Origin: Bradysia coprophila
Taxonomy: Eukaryota > Arthropoda > Insecta > Diptera > Sciaridae
Direction of reading: 5' to 3'
Assembly: GCF_014529535.1 (NCBI RefSeq)
Contig: NW_023503584.1
Location: 203,943 to 267,942 of the forward strand
Length of the DNA: 64,000 nucleotides
Shown here: positions 58,701 through 64,000 of the stretch, piece after piece
Layout: each line of letters starts with the position of its first letter
Position numbering within the stretch: the stretch's first letter is position 1
Notes under the pieces: generated by a model
What the model saw: only the letters and a program-made list of their open reading frames with translations
Database searches by the model: none
What the model was told of the DNA's origin: nothing
Made by a program: the position numbers and the translations under genes

Positions 58701-60841
58701 TAATTCAAAATGATGTTTTATAGCCAGGGCGATAACTGTTGCGAATTCTTAAATTCGCGAGAATTGGCTCCCATGTCGGTTTCGCTAACTCTATTGAATC
58801 GCGTTCGACTTAGGTTCGGGTCAATGATTGTGACTTAACTATTACAACTTAGATACGATCAATTGACTGACCAGGTGTAGTATAGTAAAACTATCTCATT
58901 TATACTGAAATCAATCCACTGGCTGCGTATACTAAACTTTAAGTAAAAGCGTGGGGTCTGTTAAGTATACATTGGACGCAGGTCCCTAAACACTGTAGTT
59001 AGTTTAAAAACTACAGTAGAATGTTCTCCTAACATTTTTGCTACTCAAATTAATGTCCATGACCAATGGTCAGGTATGCAAAACGACAAAACATTTTATA
59101 GAAACTGAGACTGAATTTCAAGCATTGCCTGTACGTAGCACGCGTTTTTGTGACAAATTTTCGTATTCCTCCACACAATTGGATTTCAGTGAAAGCAAAA
59201 GCTGTGAGTAAATTAGATAAACTATAGGAAACTGAAAAAGATTTTCAATCTATCAAATAGCATCACTGTGGCTTCCTCTCTCTTACTTTTCGAACGTAGA
59301 TTTTCCAGTCATGAGAGTCACCGAAAATCAGCCGCTGCAAAGCACCTAGCATAGTAATAGAATAATTGAGGTGTCAAAACACTACTCCATTTAATACCAT
59401 TCGTACCATTAAAGGTATTGTGATGAATATCTTTAATGGTATTAAAGTAGAGTAGTATTTTAAAGCAAGAAAAGCAAGAAATTTTCTTATTCGCATTACT
59501 TCGCCAACAATTTAGCTTTTATGAATTTTCAACGGCTCTCACGTCTGAGACATTCATTTTATTTGTAGTAAACATTCGATCTTTCAAAAATATTTATACG
59601 TTGTAAACATAAACAACGTTTTTACAAGTTGCAAGTTACCAATGGTGTATGTATATAGTGTGAGGTGAATTCGCAGATATCGTAGGAAAAACGTTTTGCA
59701 TGAAATTTTACATTTTATTTTTGAATAAATTACATGGATGTGTTTATAGTTTTGGTGCATGTCGAGTTTTATCAACATACACAAAATTAATTAATTCGAA
59801 TATAATAAAATTTTGTAATTTAGAAATGTTTGTTTAAACAATGAAAAACAGGCTTCTCATTTGAAACACTAACTAGATATAGATGCATTGCATTTAAATA
59901 AAAACATTAAATTAACGGAAAAAGACTTTAAATTTTGGAAGAATTTTTTTTAAATAAGAACTTTAGAACTCGCTTATTTCAGCAACATTTATTATCCTGA
60001 ATCAGAAAAGCCTCCATCGTGTCATACTTCATTTGTTAGTTAAATTAACCATTCAGCTCCGTAAATTGAAAGTCAATCATTTTTCAAGTCGCATTGCGTC
60101 ATCGACTTATGTCAAAGAATAGTGACGTCGTTATTAGATGACTCTTTACTCCTAATGTATATACAAATAAACGTGACCCATAGGTAGGTTTGTAGGAAAA
60201 ACACACGTAGCGGACACAAATGAACCTTACATGTACTCGTGATCGAGTCCGGACTGGTCAAACTGAGCCATTCTTGTATGAAAGGTTCAATTTTCAGGTT
60301 TTTTGGTTTTATTTTACATACATTGCTTGATGGGCTACTTGGTAGCCAGTCCAACCCTGCTCGTGAGATTACTCCAATGAAAATCCGTTTCGATTGTACG
60401 TCCTCGACGAAAATAAATTCAGTGTCTAGCGTATCCCAGACGGATCTTAATCTAATCTATAATTTTAATCTAATTATTTTCACGAGATTGATTTCAAATC
60501 TTTTACTTCATTTATTTTAACATGTTCTGCTGTATAAGACCGACCTCATCGGTCAGAGATTGTCGTTTATATTACTGAAGAAGCTATCGACTACAGATGA
60601 TAACTGTTCGTAACAAGTTAACATTTCGTTTACATTTCGAATCTGGCTCGAAATCGAGTGTTTTCTGCGTTTTTTTATTGATGAATTCGAAACGTCGAAT
60701 TTCTGTGATTTTTTTCACTTAGTGGAGTTGTTAATATTCGAGGCAATATAAAAACGACTTTCCAGGATAGTAAATTTATGGAAAAGGAATGAGTTCTCAA
60801 TATGCTATTATGATGTAAAGAAAAATCTGATCCGATTTGTC
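58701..60841. other. Intergenic, nothing recognised beyond a MITE fragment
   Basis: The segment 60480-60623 (TCTTTTACTTCATTTATTTT, GAGATTGTCGTTTATATTAC and AACAAGTTAA at the end) is a relic of the TTAA-flanked family. At about 59340-59460 an imperfect hairpin built on TAATACCATT/ AATGGTATTA and CCTTTAAT repeats is visible. No gene. Confidence 0.45.
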
Positions 60842-61355
60842 TGAATTAGGCTACGATTGGTTTGAATTGGGCTCCGATTTGTTTGAATTGGGCTATGGTT
60901 TGTATGAATTGGACTCTGATTTGTATGAATAGAGGTCTGACTTGGAAGAATTGGACCCCGATTTGTTTGAATTGGGCTCCGATTTGATTGAATCGGGCTC
61001 CGATCTGATTGAATTGGGCCTCCGATTTTATGAATTGGGCTCCGATTTGATTGAATTGGGCTCCGATTTGTTTGAATTGGGCTATGGTTTGTATGAATTG
61101 GACTCTGATTTGGAAGAATTGGGCTCCGATTTGTTTGAACTGGGCTCCGATTTGATTGAATTGGGCTCCGATTTGTTTGAATTGGGCTACGATTTGATTG
61201 AATTGGGCTCCGATTTGTTTGAATTGGGCTCCGATTTGATTGAATTGGGCTCCGATCTGATTGAATTGGGCTCCGATTTGTTTGAATTGGGCTATGGTTT
61301 GTATGAATTGGGCTCTGATTTGTAAGAATTGGGCTTTGATTTGTATGAATGGAAA
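60842..61355. repeat. 24-bp minisatellite, about 21 copies
   Basis: The unit is TTTGAATTGGGCTCCGATTTG with three further bases, with variants (GGCTATGG, GGACTCTG, CGATCTGA). As 24 is a multiple of three, both strands stay open: the plus strand reads octapeptides like FELGSDLI, the minus strand GAQFNQI-type heptad-like repeats. No start context or flanking exon suggests expression. Confidence 0.95.
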
Positions 61356-63155
61356 TTTTAGATTGTTTTTCATCGATTAGCAGAAAAAAAATCTTCTAAA
61401 ATTCATTGTCTTTCAGATAAAGTTTAAGTAATGGTCGAGACTGTTCGCCGACACCATTAATCTCTAGCTGAAACATAAACAATAAATAAAACCAGAAAAT
61501 TAAAATTAAAAAAGCTTACACACGACAAAAAAAATGATTTTGAAAATGAGCAGAAGAAAATCATTTTTTAAAAAACAAATCTTAATTAAAAATTAAAAAT
61601 TTAAATAAAAAATCATATCAAATGGACTTTTTTAATAAGATTTATTTTGCATCACATTTTCTATCATTAGAATTGCATTGAAAACATTTAAACTAAACTA
61701 CAAATAGAACTCATTGTAATTGAACTGTTACGTTATCATTTGGCTCGTTTTGAATTTTAGATAGATATTTAGATAGTCTCTAATTAATTAACAAACAAAA
61801 AAAACATTAAAAAATATAGAAAAAAAATATCATTCCACAGTGGCTCAAATTTAATTTTAATTTAAAAGAAAAAGAATATTTCTAGAAACGACTTTATATC
61901 TAGAAACTCTTATAGTGTTCGATTTTAAACTACAGGTAAAATGTAAATCGCCAACGTTTTTATTTTCACTCGAAACACCCTTTCCTCTCTCACTTTCCGT
62001 AAAAAATATAATCTGCTTTATGCAACGAACTCCACCATTAATAATTAAGGGCGTGCAGTGCAGCAAAAGAAATTTATGTTCCTAATTTGAATTTCAAACA
62101 CATTTCAAAACGACTGACACTGGAGTTTAACTCAATCGTGATATGAGATGTCGTAATTAAAAGCAAAAAATGTTGACACTATTTTTGAGTATACACCATC
62201 GCTTATCAAAGCTGAAGTATTAGGGTTAGCTTCTTAAGTCAATTTAAGAAACACTCTGTCGACAGTTTTTTGTTGCACATAGAAAACAGAAAACATGTGT
62301 GAGCTTTGAACTTTTCATGGATCAACATATTAAAGCTCTTCAAACCTAATATTTAATTGATATGGCTTAACACGACAAACAGTTTATTATGCTTCCCAAT
62401 CATCATTGTATTAAGAGCCTTCGCACTTACTTAAATCATTTTTTCAATAATTGTGGACCCGACGCACACATCATTTTTGCGTCAATGATTCACGTGGTAT
62501 ATATTCAAGTGGTTAGCACTAATTATCGGAGGCAAATATTTACAATGAATCTTTGCAGACATTCTTTGAACATTACCAATACTAATGTCGTTGAAACGGT
62601 TCGATTAGCAATTTTACGACCGCTATCAACTCCTGCGGTAAATAAACATGTACTCCAACCAAGGTAGTGCATATTTGTTGATGTTGAATTTTACGTTCAG
62701 TCTTCTCAACATTTTCAATTTCCTGTTACACATTTCGAATGAAAGCGCCACTCTTTCACCAAAATAACATTGTCCATTCTCTTCGTTGTTAATCGTTTTT
62801 TGGCAACCTTTTCCATTTATCTTTGTAGTCACACGGCAACACTATCGTTTTCTTATGAAAATTACCATTCATTAGAACGTGTATTGTCTTCCGTAAAATT
62901 GTATTCGAATTCGTGTAAAGACATTGCCTCGATTCGTGTAAAGACTCTGCTTGCTTCACTGCAGAAACAAAAGTTTTTGGGGTGATATTCATATAGTCCG
63001 TTAGCCTCTCAGAGAAGAAGGGACAACACTGTTCTCCTGAAAAGGCAACACAAACTGAATCAGAAGTTCAAAACATTCAGGTCCGAGACAATATAAAGCA
63101 GACGAGAAAATCGAAAAATCGTCAATAAAACGGACGTGCTTAATGTCCCGTTTAA
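61356..63155. other. Intergenic, nothing recognised
   Basis: AT-rich. A 92-codon plus ORF (62389-62667) has varied residues but no recognisable motif, and it overlaps minus ORFs of similar quality. Confidence 0.45.
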
Positions 63156-63355
63156 CTTTTTGCAGACGGCAATGACATAGTTATCGACATTGATGACAAA
63201 AAACAACAGACAAACGTTAGTGTCATCTTATGTAGAAAAGTTCACATCATAAAACAATTGAAGTAAAAGATTTCAATTTTTTTCCTTGTTGAAATACTAA
63301 GATCAAAAGAAGTAACAATTTCGATAATTTTGTCATACTTGCCGTGTGCGAAAGG
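63156..63355. mobile_element. TTAA-flanked MITE, piggyBac-like ends (copy 2)
   Basis: TTAA then CTTTTTGCAGACGGCAATG at the left; CTTGCCGTGTGCGAAAGG then TTAA at the right. The interior has GAAGTAAAAGATTTCAA and AAAGAAGTAACAATTTCG. 200 bp, close in length to copy 1 (194 bp). Confidence 0.7.
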
Positions 63356-64000
63356 TTAATTAGAAAATAATCATTAGTCAATTAGAAACAGAAACGAGTT
63401 TCCTCGAATGTTGTGACTCTCTATCACAACGTTGCCGTATAATAATTGGCTAACAAAACAAAAAGGAAAAATATAATTCCGTGCGTCCTGATTATTGCTC
63501 ATTAAAATATATAAATAAAAATTGGAAATGAAACATATCACAAATCGTTGTGTCACGCATAAAATACGAAACCGTTTGCCATAGAGAACACGTGAGCTCA
63601 AATAGATTTCAATGTAAATTCGATTCGAGTCCGAACTGTGAACCAAATTTGTTTTTCAAGGGTGGGCAGGGCTTATTGCATTTTATTTTCGAACGCATCG
63701 TAGAGAAATCAATTTCACTTAATTTGCTTTTGTTCATGAAATATTGAGAAAACTGCACTCGTCACCAAATACATCTGGACTGCATGTGAACATTTTCTTT
63801 TTTAGCATGACATTAACTACTGTACTAAGGCAAAATATTGTTGAAATAAGCTACGCTACACCACTGCTATTATTATAATTCGAGAAAAATCGATTCTCGT
63901 TCTTTCGAAAATTAGCGGTTGAATTTGCTGGAGAAAACAACGGATCGATTTGCTCGTGACAATTGCAATGGTTGAACAGATGCTGTAATCTCCTCTGTGG
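63356..64000. other. Window end, nothing recognised
   Basis: AT-rich, with 65- and 90-codon ORFs on opposite strands over the same bases. No recognisable motif. Confidence 0.4.

Noticed and set aside
60846..61373. 175-codon minus-strand ORF and 127-codon plus-strand ORF
   Set aside because: Both derive from the 24-bp minisatellite. No splice sites or coding context.

Overview
This is a eukaryotic nuclear window, most likely from a dipteran insect. The species cannot be read from the sequence. The base composition is AT-rich, genes are split by GT-AG introns, and the recognisable proteins (Su(z)12, cyclin H, Vps55/LEPROT, an APC-derived protein, a Ly6/uPAR protein) have insect counterparts. 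Genes occupy a minor part of the window; the rest is dominated by small fold-back DNA elements, satellites and decayed retroelements.

Layout. 1-12.5 kb: no convincing gene. It holds a duplicated 0.6-0.8 kb repeat, several MITE-like hairpins and a nested set of very long inverted repeats (6.2-10.45 kb) carrying a 144-bp tandem array on both arms. 12.5-17.1 kb (+): an eight-exon gene for a two-membrane-span protein resembling the DUF4792/DUF4793 family. 17.1-21.7 kb: three fold-back elements. 21.8-30.2 kb is the gene-dense part: an APC-derived mini-gene (+), two Vps55 paralogues arranged tail to tail (+ then -) with a LINE relic between their 3' ends, cyclin H (+), and a possible small two-exon gene (+). 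30.5-32.2 kb: a fold-back element and a 109-bp satellite. 32.76-37.42 kb (+): a complete seven-exon Su(z)12, with its fourth intron filled by repeats. 37.5-64 kb: mostly intergenic, with relics of two LINEs and a copia element, many MITEs, a 24-bp minisatellite, a basic ORF (-) near 52 kb and a Ly6/uPAR gene (+) at 54.9-55.9 kb.

Functionally this is an ordinary mixture, not a pathway cluster: chromatin repression (Su(z)12, PRC2), transcription/CDK activation (cyclin H, TFIIH/CAK), endosomal trafficking (Vps55), Wnt/beta-catenin binding (APC fragment) and cell-surface proteins. The most unusual gene is the APC-like one. It keeps beta-catenin-binding repeats but has no Armadillo or microtubule-binding region in the window. 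I found no prokaryotic-type system, CRISPR array, rRNA or convincing tRNA.

All exon structures were built by hand from open frames, splice consensus and protein family conservation. Where I say exons join in frame, I counted the phases.
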